Below, piece after piece: positions 1 to 8,435 of a stretch of 49,746 nt of DNA; the stretch's first letter is position 1; each line of letters starts with the position of its first letter. The DNA comes from Chloroflexota bacterium. GTDB lineage: Bacteria; Chloroflexota; Dehalococcoidia; UBA6926. The notes under the pieces were generated by a model. It had not been told where the DNA came from. It saw only the letters and a program-made list of their open reading frames with translations, and ran no database searches. The stretch is taken from contig JAPOOK010000071.1 in NCBI GenBank assembly GCA_026713485.1, positions 1 to 49,746 of the forward strand, written 5' to 3'. Position numbers and translations under genes: made by a program.

Positions 1-2
1 AC

Positions 3-596
3 TACTCGGTATCTATCCGCGCGGACTCGTCCGGAGTGCCGGGCACGAGCCTCGGCACGCTCACGAAGTCGGGTTCACTGTCGCCCCTGAACGCGTGGAC
101 ACTCGTGGATTTCCCGGTATCCGGCGACGGCATCGATCTCGCTGCCAACACGAGGTATTGGCTGGTGTCCAGCGCAAACAACACTGTCCGGATAGCAATT
201 ACGAATGACGACGGGGAGGATACGGGAGGCGCAGCCGGGTGGAGCATAGGGAACGAGGATTCCCTCGAATTCAAGAATTCCAATTGGGTCTCCAATACTT
301 TCGGAGCCCTCCAGTTTGCCGTCAGAGGCTACGCGATCGACCGCCTTTCTCAGCCGCCGCGCGCGCCTATTACAGTTACGTACACCAATGCGAATGACGA
401 AGAAGAGACAGTCGAAGTCAGAGCGGCATCCGCCGACCGCGATACTCTTTACAGCTACTTCTACGATTCGTGCCAGAGCCGGAAGAATCTGTCAGCAAGC
501 GCCGTCGCCCACGACTACTCGCACTATACGGTGATTGACTTGCCAGGAGGAGGCACCAAGCGCGTCATGATCCAGGCGGCCAACGGGTGGAAATAG
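3..596 (+). CDS. C-terminal part of a secreted adhesin-like protein (choice-of-anchor R-like), 5' end outside window
   Basis: The frame is open to the left edge, so only the C-terminal part is seen. The visible start resembles the beta-rich 'choice-of-anchor R' repeats of bacterial surface proteins: ADSSGVPGTSLGTL, a later LAANTRYWLV segment and a WSIGNEDSLEF segment. A less typical tail with a Cys pair-like stretch (residues near YDSCQSRK) follows. The frame ends at an amber codon (594-596), yet the same frame continues with coherent sequence to 770, so this stop may be a lesion or read-through site. Function is probably extracellular binding or architecture. The family call rests on pattern memory, without a profile search. 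The next gene, 37 nt beyond 770, encodes an S26B peptidase-like membrane protein. Confidence 0.6.
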   Translation, partial: YSVSIRADSSGVPGTSLGTLTKSGSLSPLNAWTLVDFPVSGDGIDLAANTRYWLVSSANNTVRIAITNDDGEDTGGAAGWSIGNEDSLEFKNSNWVSNTFGALQFAVRGYAIDRLSQPPRAPITVTYTNANDEEETVEVRAASADRDTLYSYFYDSCQSRKNLSASAVAHDYSHYTVIDLPGGGTKRVMIQAANGWK

Positions 597-770
597 GTAT
601 GGGTTCAGGATGCGACCACCGGCGCCGTCACAGGCACCAGGCCACAGACGGTGGACGAGTGCGCCAGCAACGCCATGTACGTGAGACAGCAGACTTGTTC
701 CAACGCGGACTGGCTTGCCCGGAATCCGCATCTCCATGAGTCATTGTGTCCGACGTATCGCAATTGGTGA
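597..770 (+). pseudogene. In-frame continuation of the preceding gene after an amber stop
   Basis: Reading through the TAG at 594-596 in the same frame gives 57 further sense codons before a TGA at 768-770. The stretch begins VWVQDATTGAVTGTRPQTVD and contains two further Cys (DECASN, QQTCSN) and a third near the end (LCPTYRNW). Its composition matches the upstream protein (Thr, Ala, Asn, Trp rich, with regularly placed Cys) and it has no start codon or ribosome site of its own. It is most simply the original C-terminus, separated by a point nonsense mutation or an assembly/sequencing error. Programmed read-through is possible but unsupported. Confidence 0.5.
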
Positions 771-807
771 CCGGCCTGACGTAGCAAGCACCTAATAGAG
801 AAGCCGC

Positions 808-2256
808 GTGTCAATCAGAGAGCACATCGTGAAGAGAAGTGGCTATTTGGCCGTTGGAGCCGTCCTGGCCATTGCGCTTCTTGGCGTCACGGCAATCTTT
901 CTGGGTGTGCTGCTCGTGGACGCGCGGGAGGACGCGCGGCAGGCGACGCTGGAGATTGGGGAGACGGAGCGTGAGCTTGACCTGCAGCGTTCCACCAATG
1001 AGCAGGCGCAGGAGGAACGAGACTCCCGGGTCCAAGCCCCGGAAGAAGGCGGGCAAGAGGTAGAACTACAGTCACAGGAGTTGGAGCTCCGCATACAGGC
1101 GTTGTCGTCGAACATCGAGGCGCTGGAGGAGCGGCGCGACGCGCTCCAGGAGTCCGGTACCGCCCTGAGGAGCGACATCCTCCGGCTTGTGTTAGAGGTT
1201 TCGAACCTGGAGGCACAGATCCTCGCCCTCGAACAGGACAACGCGGACTTGAGAATGGCGCATCAGATAGAGGTTACAGAGCTGGACGCACAGATCCTCG
1301 CCCTCGAGCAGGACAAAGCGGACTTGAGAATGGCGCATCAGATAGAGGTTACAGAGCTGGACGGGGAGATCAGCGCCCTGGAACAGGACAACGCGGACCT
1401 GAGAGCGGCGCATCTGATAGAGGTTACAAAGCTGGACGGGAAGATCAGCGCCCTCGAAATAGAGGCTACAAAGCTGGACGAGGAGATCCGCGCCCTCGAA
1501 CAGGACAACGCGGACCTGAGAGCGGCGCACGGGACGGTCGTGAGCCTGGAGGAACAGGCGCAGGGGCTGCGAGTCGTTATTAGCGGCCTTGAAAATGATC
1601 GCAGGGCGCTGGAGTTGAAGGCACGGGAGATGTTTCCCGTATGCACCGGCAGCATGGAGCCGAAGATCACCTGCCTGGACACGGTGGTGGTGCTGGAGAA
1701 TTTCTTCCCGGAAGACATCGAGGTGGGAACCATCATTTTCTACGACTCACCGGCGGCGGGCGACGGGGGATTGCCAATCCTTCACAGGGTGACGGAGATC
1801 AAGATTGAGAACGGCATTTACTATTTCTGGCCCAAGGGCGATGCCGTCGATAGCCCTGACGGGGTGTGGGTTCCGGAGGGGGACGTGCGTGGGTATGTGA
1901 TCGAACTCCTGCAGGGGACGCGGCCGGAGAATATGGAGTTACGAGACCGGGTGAACGGGGCGAAGGATCTGTACATTTCCACCAGGCGAACGATGCTGGA
2001 GGCCCGGGGGGTGTTCGATGAGACGGCCATACGGTACTGCGGCAGCGTGGAGGCAGTGTCCGCGTGCCAGACGTCCACGTCCAATTTCAACACGGTGCTG
2101 GCGGCCTACAACACCTTTAGAGACGCCTATGACGAGTACCTGATCGCCATCTGCGCGTACGATAAGGCCTACTATCGGGGCCTGCATGAAAGCGCGCCAA
2201 CGGGGGGTGCGGCCGATCCGTACGAGACCCCGTCAATCTGTTCCGGGGTCAACTGA
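808..2256 (+). CDS. Membrane-anchored coiled-coil protein with S26B (SipW/Sec11-type) signal peptidase domain
   Basis: The 482-residue protein has one N-terminal membrane segment (about 13-37), a long heptad-rich coiled coil (about 40-272) and a C-terminal peptidase-like domain. The domain carries the S26B box CTGSMEP with candidate nucleophile Ser282, the second box ILHRVTEI with His326, and the third box WPKGDAVDSPDG with Asp345, in the order and spacing of archaeal/SipW-type signal peptidases, which use a Ser-His pair rather than Ser-Lys. A Cys-containing tail of about 110 residues follows. Residues 136-241 are built from 25-residue repeats. GTG at 808 is preceded by AGAGAAG; GTG at 829 is an alternative. 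With one membrane segment, stalk and catalytic domain would lie outside the cell. Substrate unknown; the adjacent secreted protein is one candidate by proximity only. Confidence 0.7.
   Translation: MSIREHIVKRSGYLAVGAVLAIALLGVTAIFLGVLLVDAREDARQATLEIGETERELDLQRSTNEQAQEERDSRVQAPEEGGQEVELQSQELELRIQALSSNIEALEERRDALQESGTALRSDILRLVLEVSNLEAQILALEQDNADLRMAHQIEVTELDAQILALEQDKADLRMAHQIEVTELDGEISALEQDNADLRAAHLIEVTKLDGKISALEIEATKLDEEIRALEQDNADLRAAHGTVVSLEEQAQGLRVVISGLENDRRALELKAREMFPVCTGSMEPKITCLDTVVVLENFFPEDIEVGTIIFYDSPAAGDGGLPILHRVTEIKIENGIYYFWPKGDAVDSPDGVWVPEGDVRGYVIELLQGTRPENMELRDRVNGAKDLYISTRRTMLEARGVFDETAIRYCGSVEAVSACQTSTSNFNTVLAAYNTFRDAYDEYLIAICAYDKAYYRGLHESAPTGGAADPYETPSICSGVN
1213..1530 (+). repeat. 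75-bp tandem repeats encoding coiled-coil heptads
   Basis: Three nearly identical 75-bp units (codons 136-160, 161-185, 186-210) are followed by two truncated units. Each encodes the pattern ALEQDNADLRxAHxIEVTxLD. The near-identity at nucleotide level implies recent duplication or continuing slippage/recombination, so stalk length may vary between strains. Confidence 0.85.
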
Positions 2257-2426
2257 GGCGGCGGAGCTTTCCGCTCTGCCCCTGGCGGTCGTTCCCGAGA
2301 CCGACGAGCCGATCACGGCTTTGAAATCCTGACGTCGCGCCACTCAGGCTGGCATGCGGTTTTTTGGCCGTGCCGGGAGTGCTAGAGTGTTTGCACGGCA
2401 CAGAAGACGATTTGAGGCGTAATCAC

Positions 2427-3785
2427 GTGAGCGACAGCCAGGGTGACGCCCCTGAACAATCCCGTAGCGCGATCTATCGCGTCAGAGGTTTGCGCGCGCC
2501 GGTCCAGAGTTTTATCCACACGGAAGAGGTTGGGGCGCTCATCCTGTTGGCCGCGGCGGCGGCGGCAATCATCTGGGCCAACTCACCGTGGTCGGACTCG
2601 TATTTCGACTTCTGGCATACCAAGATCTCTTTTGACCTGCACATCTTCGCGCTCTCCGAGGACCTTCAGCACCTCGTAAACGACGGCCTCATGGCCATCT
2701 TCTTTTTCGTGGTGGGCCTGGAGATAAAGCGCGAGCTGCTGCACGGGGAACTGTCCAGCGTCCGGAAGGCGTCGCTGCCCGTGCTCGCTGCGGTTGGCGG
2801 CATGGTCGTGCCGGCGCTTGCCTATCTGGCGTTCAACAGTTCCGGCGAGGGAGCCGTTGGCTGGGGCATCCCCATGGCGACGGACATCGCGTTCGCGATT
2901 GGTGTGCTGGCGCTATTGGGGCGACGCATCCCGGTGGAGCTGCGGGTATTTCTGCTGGGGTTGGCAGTGGTCGACGATCTGGGGGCCATCGCGGTTATCG
3001 CGGTGTTTTACACGGACACAATTGATTGGTCGAGTCTCGGGATTTCGCTGGCTATTCTCGCGGCGGCGGCGTTGAGCGTCCGGCTTGGGATTCGTTCCAT
3101 GGTCTACTACATCGCTGCGGGTGTTTCCATGTGGTATTTCTTCCTGGAATCCGGAGTACACGCGACGCTGGCGGGTGTGCTTCTTGCCGCGATCGTCCCT
3201 GCCGGATCTGCGCGGGGCCGCGATGAATATGCCACAGCCCTGGACGATCTCCTGCACGACTATCGGCTAGCGATGTCCAATGGTGACGAGGAGCACGCGG
3301 AAATCGTCCTTGAAGAAATCGAACAGGTCAGTCGAAAGACGGAGGCTCCGTTGGAGAGCCTGGAGCACATGATTCATCCGTGGGTGAGCCTCGCAATTCT
3401 GCCGCTGTTCGCGCTAGCGAATGCGGGCGTTGTCGTCACGAGCGAGACGCTTTCGGACGCGGCCGGGAGCAGCATTACTATTGGAATCGTCGCGGGGCTG
3501 CTTGCGGGCAAGGCAATAGGAATCTTTGGGATAACGTGGCTGGCGCTACGATTTGGCATCGGCCAGCTGCCAGCATCGGTGACGTTGATGCACGTGCTGG
3601 GTGTGGGATTCCTGGCGGGTATCGGCTTCACGGTGGCGATCTTTATCTCGGGGATCGCCTTTGATGACCCTGCCCTCGTGGATCAGGCAAAGATGGGGAT
3701 ATTCGTCGCGTCCATTGCGGCGGCCATCATCGGATATGCGCTTCTGCGATTCACCGGCAAGAGGGACGCCCAGACAGCTTCATAG
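2427..3785 (+). CDS. nhaA: NhaA-type Na+/H+ antiporter
   Basis: Electrogenic sodium/proton antiporter of the inner membrane, used for pH and sodium homeostasis. The N-terminus shows the family opening (QSFIHTEEVGALILLAAA, then IWANSPW), and the ion-binding aspartate pair is present in AVVDDLGAI (Asp183-Asp184 from this start). Multiple hydrophobic segments and the late GFTVAIFISGIAF stretch fit NhaA. At 452 residues it is longer than E. coli NhaA (388), partly through a charged loop near the middle (DEYATALDDLLHDY onward). GTG at 2427 is chosen because GAGG lies 9 nt upstream; the frame opens earlier at 2364, but that extension is not NhaA-like. It appears monocistronic. Confidence 0.93.
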   Translation: MSDSQGDAPEQSRSAIYRVRGLRAPVQSFIHTEEVGALILLAAAAAAIIWANSPWSDSYFDFWHTKISFDLHIFALSEDLQHLVNDGLMAIFFFVVGLEIKRELLHGELSSVRKASLPVLAAVGGMVVPALAYLAFNSSGEGAVGWGIPMATDIAFAIGVLALLGRRIPVELRVFLLGLAVVDDLGAIAVIAVFYTDTIDWSSLGISLAILAAAALSVRLGIRSMVYYIAAGVSMWYFFLESGVHATLAGVLLAAIVPAGSARGRDEYATALDDLLHDYRLAMSNGDEEHAEIVLEEIEQVSRKTEAPLESLEHMIHPWVSLAILPLFALANAGVVVTSETLSDAAGSSITIGIVAGLLAGKAIGIFGITWLALRFGIGQLPASVTLMHVLGVGFLAGIGFTVAIFISGIAFDDPALVDQAKMGIFVASIAAAIIGYALLRFTGKRDAQTAS

Positions 3786-3913
3786 GTCGCCCCAGCCTGA
3801 GAATCGCGGATGGCGAGGGGCGCAGATTATGTCCCCGGCAGTCATTAAGAAACTCCGACAACGACGTGTTATATACTTGACACATCTTGAGAAGGAAGGA
3901 GGTGGTTTGGCAC

Positions 3914-3976
3914 ATGTCTTTACCTAGACAGCCAGAGCTTATTTCAGCAGATTCGGAAGAGGTGAGCAAAGGCTAA
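3914..3976 (+). CDS. 20-residue peptide with a near-perfect Shine-Dalgarno sequence
   Basis: A short reading frame from ATG at 3914 to TAA at 3974-3976 encodes MSLPRQPELISADSEEVSKG. It is preceded by AAGGAGGTG (3896-3904), one of the strongest ribosome binding sites in the window, 9 nt before the ATG. A TATACT -10-like box lies at 3872-3877 and a strong intrinsic terminator at 4022-4061. The product is charged, has no signal peptide and no Cys, and I do not recognise it. It could be a small regulatory protein, a leader peptide for galU, or a conserved peptide inside a small RNA. The strong ribosome site argues for translation. Confidence 0.5.
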   Translation: MSLPRQPELISADSEEVSKG

Positions 3977-4021
3977 CCCAGCGCCAGGCGCCAATACGTT
4001 GACATTTGGCGACTGGGGAAA

Positions 4022-4061
4022 GGGGGCTCGGCTCCGGCTGAGCCCCCTTTGTTTTTTGTTT
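4022..4061 (+). terminator. Intrinsic terminator between the small peptide unit and galU
   Basis: GGGGGCTCGGC (4022-4032) pairs with GCTGAGCCCCC (4037-4047) around a TCCG loop (one G-U pair), followed by a T-rich tract TTTGTTTTTTGTTT. It lies about 50 nt before the galU start, so it ends the small unit at 3914-3976; it could also attenuate entry into galU. Confidence 0.9.
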
Positions 4062-4062
4062 G

Positions 4063-4086
4063 CCCTTCGACAGGCTCAGTGCGAAC
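4063..4086 (+). repeat. Interspersed repeat of the CTTCGACAGGCTCAG type
   Basis: CCTTCGACAGGCTCAGTGCG with the following AACGG matches a short imperfect-dyad element scattered through intergenic regions of many environmental bacterial genomes. A diverged relative occurs near 39868-39890 in this window. It sits between the terminator and the galU ribosome site. Confidence 0.5.
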
Positions 4087-4099
4087 GGAGGAGGAGTTA

Positions 4100-4993
4100 G
4101 TGAACGAACGACAAGACGGGATCAGCAAGGCGGTCATCGTAGCTGGAGGTCGTGGAACGCGTTTCCTGCCGGCGACTCTCGCCATTCCCAAGGAAATCTT
4201 GCCGATCTTCGACCGTCCCATGCTGTTCTACGCGCTCGAGGAGGCGGCGAACTCCGGTCTTAAAGAGGTAGTCCTCATCAGCGCGCCCGGGAAGTCGGTG
4301 ATGGAGAACTATGTGACGCTGCGCGGGGAGGCGCTGGCCAAAGCTCTTGGAGAGCACCCAAGCGCGCCGGAGGTTCAGGGGCTCATGGACTCGCTGTCGG
4401 TTACGATCGTTCACCAGAATGAGCCGCTTGGTTTGGGGCACGCTATCTTGCAGGCGGCGGATGCGGTGGGGGACGAGCCGTTTGCCGTCATTCTGCCAGA
4501 CGATATTGTCGACGCAGAGACGCCGGTGTTGGCGCAGATGCTGGCGGCATACCGCGATTATCCCGGCATCCACGTGGGGGTTGAACGAGTGCCGGGCGAG
4601 GCTATCTCGGCATATGGCGTCGTTGACGTTGAACCGGTGGATGGGGACAACGAGCGGGTGTATCGAGTGACGGGGATGGTTGAGAAGCCGGAGCTGGCGG
4701 ACGCGCCCTCCGATCTTGGAATTGTCGGCCGCTATATTTTTCCAGGCGCAATCTTTGACGCGATACGGCGGACTCCGCCCGGCGCGAAGAATGAGATCCA
4801 GATCACGGACGCGATGGAGATCTTGCGTCGGGAGGGTACGCCCACATTCGCATTCGCTTTTGATGGCGTGCGCTACGACGCGGGAAATCCCCTGGGTCAT
4901 CTTCGCGCGGCGGCGTCCTTTGCGCTCGCACGACCCGACACCTCGGAACAGGCCCGCGCAATGCTGGAGGAAGCCCTTTCACAAGCGGGGTAA
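4100..4993 (+). CDS. galU: UTP-glucose-1-phosphate uridylyltransferase family protein
   Basis: Cytoplasmic nucleotidyltransferase that makes UDP-glucose from UTP and glucose-1-phosphate for glycans and envelope polymers. The N-terminal nucleotide-binding loop reads VAGGRGTRFLPAT and is followed by IPKEILPIFDRP, the GalU signature with its lysine; later landmarks are PDDIVDAETPVL, GMVEKPE and GRYIFPGAIF. The length of 297 residues is normal for GalU. GTG at 4100 is chosen because GGAGGAGGAG lies just upstream and the longer frame from 4049 would run back into the terminator. A related NDP-sugar pyrophosphorylase specificity cannot be excluded. ftsK follows 61 nt downstream with its own promoter. 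Confidence 0.88.
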   Translation: MNERQDGISKAVIVAGGRGTRFLPATLAIPKEILPIFDRPMLFYALEEAANSGLKEVVLISAPGKSVMENYVTLRGEALAKALGEHPSAPEVQGLMDSLSVTIVHQNEPLGLGHAILQAADAVGDEPFAVILPDDIVDAETPVLAQMLAAYRDYPGIHVGVERVPGEAISAYGVVDVEPVDGDNERVYRVTGMVEKPELADAPSDLGIVGRYIFPGAIFDAIRRTPPGAKNEIQITDAMEILRREGTPTFAFAFDGVRYDAGNPLGHLRAAASFALARPDTSEQARAMLEEALSQAG

Positions 4994-5015
4994 CGACGAG
5001 CACGACACGCGCCGA

Positions 5016-5045
5016 TTGGACTTGGTTTTGAAATTGGTCTAAAAT
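5016..5045 (+). promoter_or_regulatory. Promoter of ftsK, apparently leaderless
   Basis: TTGGAC (5016-5021), an 18-nt spacer and TAAAAT (5040-5045). Only 9 nt separate the -10 from the ftsK ATG at 5055, so transcription would begin at or near the start codon; no ribosome site precedes it. Confidence 0.55.
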
Positions 5046-5054
5046 AATGGCGCT

Positions 5055-8000
5055 ATGGCTGAGACAATTGCCACTCGGCGCGCGGCCAAGCGAGCGAGTG
5101 TAGCCGACGTTAAGAAGACCGCCGCCGGCCACGGCTCCTCCAAGCTGCGCATCATCGGCATCCTTCTATTGTTGGGCATCGCCGGCGGCTCAATCGCGGT
5201 CGCGTATTGGCAGCCTGCGGAAGTGACGGAACGGCTGGCGTCGGCGTGGAATTACACGGGGCCGTGGATGATTGTCGGCCCTGCACTCCTGATTTCGTCC
5301 TATATTGCGCTTCGTATCTTCGGGTTCACGAACCTACGCGTCTGGCGGTGGGCGGTTGCGGCTCTGTTAGGCACGGCAGCGATTCTGGCGGGTATGCAGT
5401 TTTTCGGCTTAACGGAGATGTGGGGCGTTCCCATCGAGAACAGGCTCTCCAGCTATTTTGTTGATTTTTCGAACCTCACCGTTTACGGCATTCTCGCCGG
5501 GCTCGCTCTCATAACGATCATTCTCCTTTCACCTATAGGCACGATCAGGGCCGCGAGGGCCTCCGGACGCGCAGGACGCGCAGCAGGAGTGGCGAGCGCG
5601 AGCGCCGCGGCTGCCAGTGGCGCAGCTGCAAGACGCAAGTTGGAGGACGCGCGCGCGTCACGGGTGGACACGGATGAGGAGGAGACGACATTCGAGCTGG
5701 ATCAGGCTCCCATTCCTCGAACGAGGATCGTCGTGCCCGAGCCGGCGCGCGCCACGACGAGGCCACGGTATCCGGAGCCGGTCGGCGTTGTACGTGACCA
5801 GCAGCAACGAACGCAACAAGAAATAGAATCGGCCAAGGGTGGAGAGACGGCGCAAGAGCAACGTCCCCGCATCGTCTTTCCCGGCGTCCCCAGCAACAAG
5901 GAGGCGGATGACGCCCCACAGCCATTTGGTGAACGGTACGTCCGCCTTGAGGAATCAGGGACTATCGAAGAAGTCATCAATCAAGAGAATGCGGCGGCAG
6001 TGGAGGAGAAGCCTCTGTTCATCCCGCCTCCCGGTCTTAGCAGCATCGACGACGAACAAAGGGCTGCGCACTCGTCCTATTCCGACGTGGGGGGTGAAGG
6101 ATTCGGTCTGAATCCAGACGAAGTTGCTGCGATGGGGCAGAGGGATCCGCTGGCCTTCACCGACAATGACGTGGAGGACGAGGAGGATACCTGGAATCTC
6201 AACGGGCATGTCGAGACGCTCAGCGAAGACTTAAGCGAAGACTCAGTTGATGAGCCTGCCGAGATTATCGGCGATGCTATTGAATGGGACTCTGACGAAG
6301 ACACAATGATCCTGGTGGAAGACGGGTTCGAGTCGGAGGAAGACGAGGATCTAGAGGTGGAGGACGAGGAGGAAGACGCGGCGGACACCGAGGATGAAGA
6401 GGAAGAGGTTACAACTGTCGCCCGCAGCGACCGGGAGCTTCTCGACTCCCTCGATCCGTTTGCCGGCCTACCCAGCGTGGCGTGGAAATTCCCCTCCTTC
6501 AAACTATTTGACGAGCAGCCGCCAACTGAGGTTGACACTGAATCCCACATGGAAACGGCGGAGGCAATCCAGGAAACCCTGCAGGAGTATGGCATTGAGG
6601 TTGAGGTTACTGAGGTTCGCCCCGGCCCCACCGTCACACTCTATGGAGTGCGGCCCGGGTGGGACAGGCGTTACCGAACCGTCCGGGAACGGAACGAGGA
6701 AGGCCAAATTGTCGCCCGACGCCAGGAAGTGGGACGGACACGCGTCAAGGTAGACGCGATCTCGAAGCTCGATGACGATCTCGCCCTCCAGCTTAAAGCC
6801 GCAAGCGTCCGTATCGAAACCATCCAGGGCACGAACCTTGTGGGAGTCGAGGTACCGAACACGGTCGGGGAGACCGTCTACATGCGCCCGCAGATGGAGA
6901 GCGATGCCTACCACAAGGCTCGGGGCAAGAGCATGCTGGCGTTTCCGCTCGGCAAGGGCAGCGGTGGGGAGCCGGTGGTTGCAGATCTCGCCCGTATGCC
7001 CCATCTACTGGTGGCCGGTTCAACCGGCAGCGGAAAGAGCGTCTTTATCAACAGCCTGATTACAAGCCTCATCTCACGCGCGACACCGGAAGAACTTCGC
7101 TTCGTGATGATTGATCCGAAGCGAGTCGAGTTGACCATCTATAACGGCATTCCCCACCTCATCACGCCAGTCATCGTCGACACGCAGAAAGTCGTCAATG
7201 CCTTGCAATGGATGATGCAGCAGATGGAGAATCGGCTTGAACTGCTGGCGCAGCAAGGCGCGCGCGACATTGCCTCCTACAACGAGAAGGTCGGTGATGG
7301 GAATCGCATGCCCTATCTCGTCCTGATCGTTGATGAGTTGGCGGATCTGATGATGACATCAGGCAAGGCTGTTGAAAACGGTCTCGTTCGGCTCGCCCAG
7401 ATGGGACGCGCAACCGGCATCCACATTGTCGTTGCAACCCAACGTCCGTCCGTCAACGTGATCACGGGACTCATCAAGGCTAACTTCCCAACACGAATCA
7501 GCTTTATGGTGACATCGCTGGTCGATTCAAGGACGATCCTGGACGGGGCGGGCGCAGAGAAGCTGCTGGGACGCGGCGATATGCTCTACCTGCCGCAGGA
7601 TGCCTCCCGTCCCATCCGCATCCAGAGCGCGTTTATTTCATCGCATGAATCGGATGCAGTTGTCGACGCGTGGCGTGCCCAATCCAAGGGCTATGTGCCG
7701 CCGGAGTTGCCTGACCTAGTTCAACCGGAAGACATCGGCCTGCAATCGCGGGGCCGGAATGGCAGCTCGGACGATATGAACGGGAACGGGTCCAAACGTA
7801 ACGGCTCCGGCGAGGACGACATCATGGAGCAGGCGCGCGAGTTGGCCGACATCTACAACGGCAAGGTTTCAACGTCGCTGCTGCAGAGGCGGTTGGGTAT
7901 TGGTTATCCGCGCGCGGCGCGGCTGCGTGATCGGCTTGTAGAAGAGGGCGTGGCCGGAGCCGAGATCCCCAACGCTCCGGTGGAGACGGCTGGTCGTGGA

Positions 8001-8057
8001 CTCAGGCGTACCCGCGAAGCAGCTGCTGCCGTGGAAGAAGTCGACGGGGACGAGTAG
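5055..8057 (+). CDS. ftsK: DNA translocase FtsK/SpoIIIE
   Basis: Septum-anchored motor that pumps chromosomal DNA and helps resolve dimers at division. The 1000-residue protein has about four N-terminal membrane segments (about 31-49, 71-90, 97-117, 143-160), an Ala/Arg-rich then strongly acidic linker (about 170-480, with an Asp/Glu run around 420-455), and the RecA-like motor with Walker A GSTGSGKS (655-662) and Walker B LVLIVDEL (Asp760, Glu761). The ATQRPSVNVITG segment is typical of the motor. The C-terminal winged-helix gamma domain (about 925-975, TSLLQRRLGIGYPRAARL) would read KOPS-like polarity sequences. The ATG at 5055 lies 9 nt after a -10 box. Confidence 0.96.
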   Translation: MAETIATRRAAKRASVADVKKTAAGHGSSKLRIIGILLLLGIAGGSIAVAYWQPAEVTERLASAWNYTGPWMIVGPALLISSYIALRIFGFTNLRVWRWAVAALLGTAAILAGMQFFGLTEMWGVPIENRLSSYFVDFSNLTVYGILAGLALITIILLSPIGTIRAARASGRAGRAAGVASASAAAASGAAARRKLEDARASRVDTDEEETTFELDQAPIPRTRIVVPEPARATTRPRYPEPVGVVRDQQQRTQQEIESAKGGETAQEQRPRIVFPGVPSNKEADDAPQPFGERYVRLEESGTIEEVINQENAAAVEEKPLFIPPPGLSSIDDEQRAAHSSYSDVGGEGFGLNPDEVAAMGQRDPLAFTDNDVEDEEDTWNLNGHVETLSEDLSEDSVDEPAEIIGDAIEWDSDEDTMILVEDGFESEEDEDLEVEDEEEDAADTEDEEEEVTTVARSDRELLDSLDPFAGLPSVAWKFPSFKLFDEQPPTEVDTESHMETAEAIQETLQEYGIEVEVTEVRPGPTVTLYGVRPGWDRRYRTVRERNEEGQIVARRQEVGRTRVKVDAISKLDDDLALQLKAASVRIETIQGTNLVGVEVPNTVGETVYMRPQMESDAYHKARGKSMLAFPLGKGSGGEPVVADLARMPHLLVAGSTGSGKSVFINSLITSLISRATPEELRFVMIDPKRVELTIYNGIPHLITPVIVDTQKVVNALQWMMQQMENRLELLAQQGARDIASYNEKVGDGNRMPYLVLIVDELADLMMTSGKAVENGLVRLAQMGRATGIHIVVATQRPSVNVITGLIKANFPTRISFMVTSLVDSRTILDGAGAEKLLGRGDMLYLPQDASRPIRIQSAFISSHESDAVVDAWRAQSKGYVPPELPDLVQPEDIGLQSRGRNGSSDDMNGNGSKRNGSGEDDIMEQARELADIYNGKVSTSLLQRRLGIGYPRAARLRDRLVEEGVAGAEIPNAPVETAGRGLRRTREAAAAVEEVDGDE

Positions 8058-8112
8058 ACCGCTCCCCTGCCCTGCTTGCACAGTTCGAGCAGAGATTGTT
8101 CCATTTCGCTAA

Positions 8113-8134
8113 GCGTACCGATACGCGGTATGCT
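8113..8134 (+). promoter_or_regulatory. -10 box overlapped by inverted repeat, candidate HigA operator
   Basis: GCGTACC (8113-8119) and GGTATGC (8127-8133) form an inverted repeat with one mismatch around a 7-nt centre. The right arm overlaps a TATGCT -10 box (8129-8134), which lies 7 nt before the higB ATG. HigA-type antitoxins usually repress their own promoter through such sites. No good -35 box was seen. Confidence 0.4.
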
Positions 8135-8141
8135 TGTGTTC

Positions 8142-8420
8142 ATGATTAGGTCGTTTCGCCACAGAGGACTGAGACGACTCTATGAACGAGACGATTCGAG
8201 CGGCATAGGAGCCAACATCCTGAATCGCGTCACTATGGCACTAGCAGACCTTGATAATGCCAACAGACCGAGCGACATCGATTTGCCCGGGTACAGGCTG
8301 CACCGCCTGAGAGGTGATCGCACAGGGTTGTGGAGTATGACGATCTCAGGTAACTGGCGGATCACGTTCCGGTTTGAAGATGGTGATGCTTATGACGTCG
8401 ATCTGGTTGACTATCACTAG
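8142..8420 (+). CDS. higB: HigB-like toxin (RelE superfamily mRNA interferase)
   Basis: A 92-residue protein of the RelE/ParE fold that in the HigB family cleaves translated mRNA on the ribosome. Recognisable features are the opening MIRSFRHRGLRRLYE, the RLHRLRGDRTGLWSM strand region, and the WRITFRFEDGDAYDVDLVDYH C-terminus, very typical of HigB/YoeB-like plasmid maintenance toxins. ATG at 8142 is chosen over the frame opening at 8076 because homologues begin with MIRSF and a -10 box lies 7 nt upstream. The antitoxin gene starts 15 nt downstream, in the usual HigB-then-HigA order. Confidence 0.9.
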   Translation: MIRSFRHRGLRRLYERDDSSGIGANILNRVTMALADLDNANRPSDIDLPGYRLHRLRGDRTGLWSMTISGNWRITFRFEDGDAYDVDLVDYH

Positions 8421-8435
8421 TGAGGGGGCAGAATC

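Noticed and set aside
1192-1530. Minus-strand open frame with repeated units
   Set aside because: It is the complement of the plus-strand coiled-coil repeats; its repetition follows from the DNA repeats and it has no start context or family.
4097-4900. Long minus-strand open frame of 267 codons opposite galU
   Set aside because: It lies wholly opposite a clear galU gene and its His/Arg-rich translation has no recognisable family.
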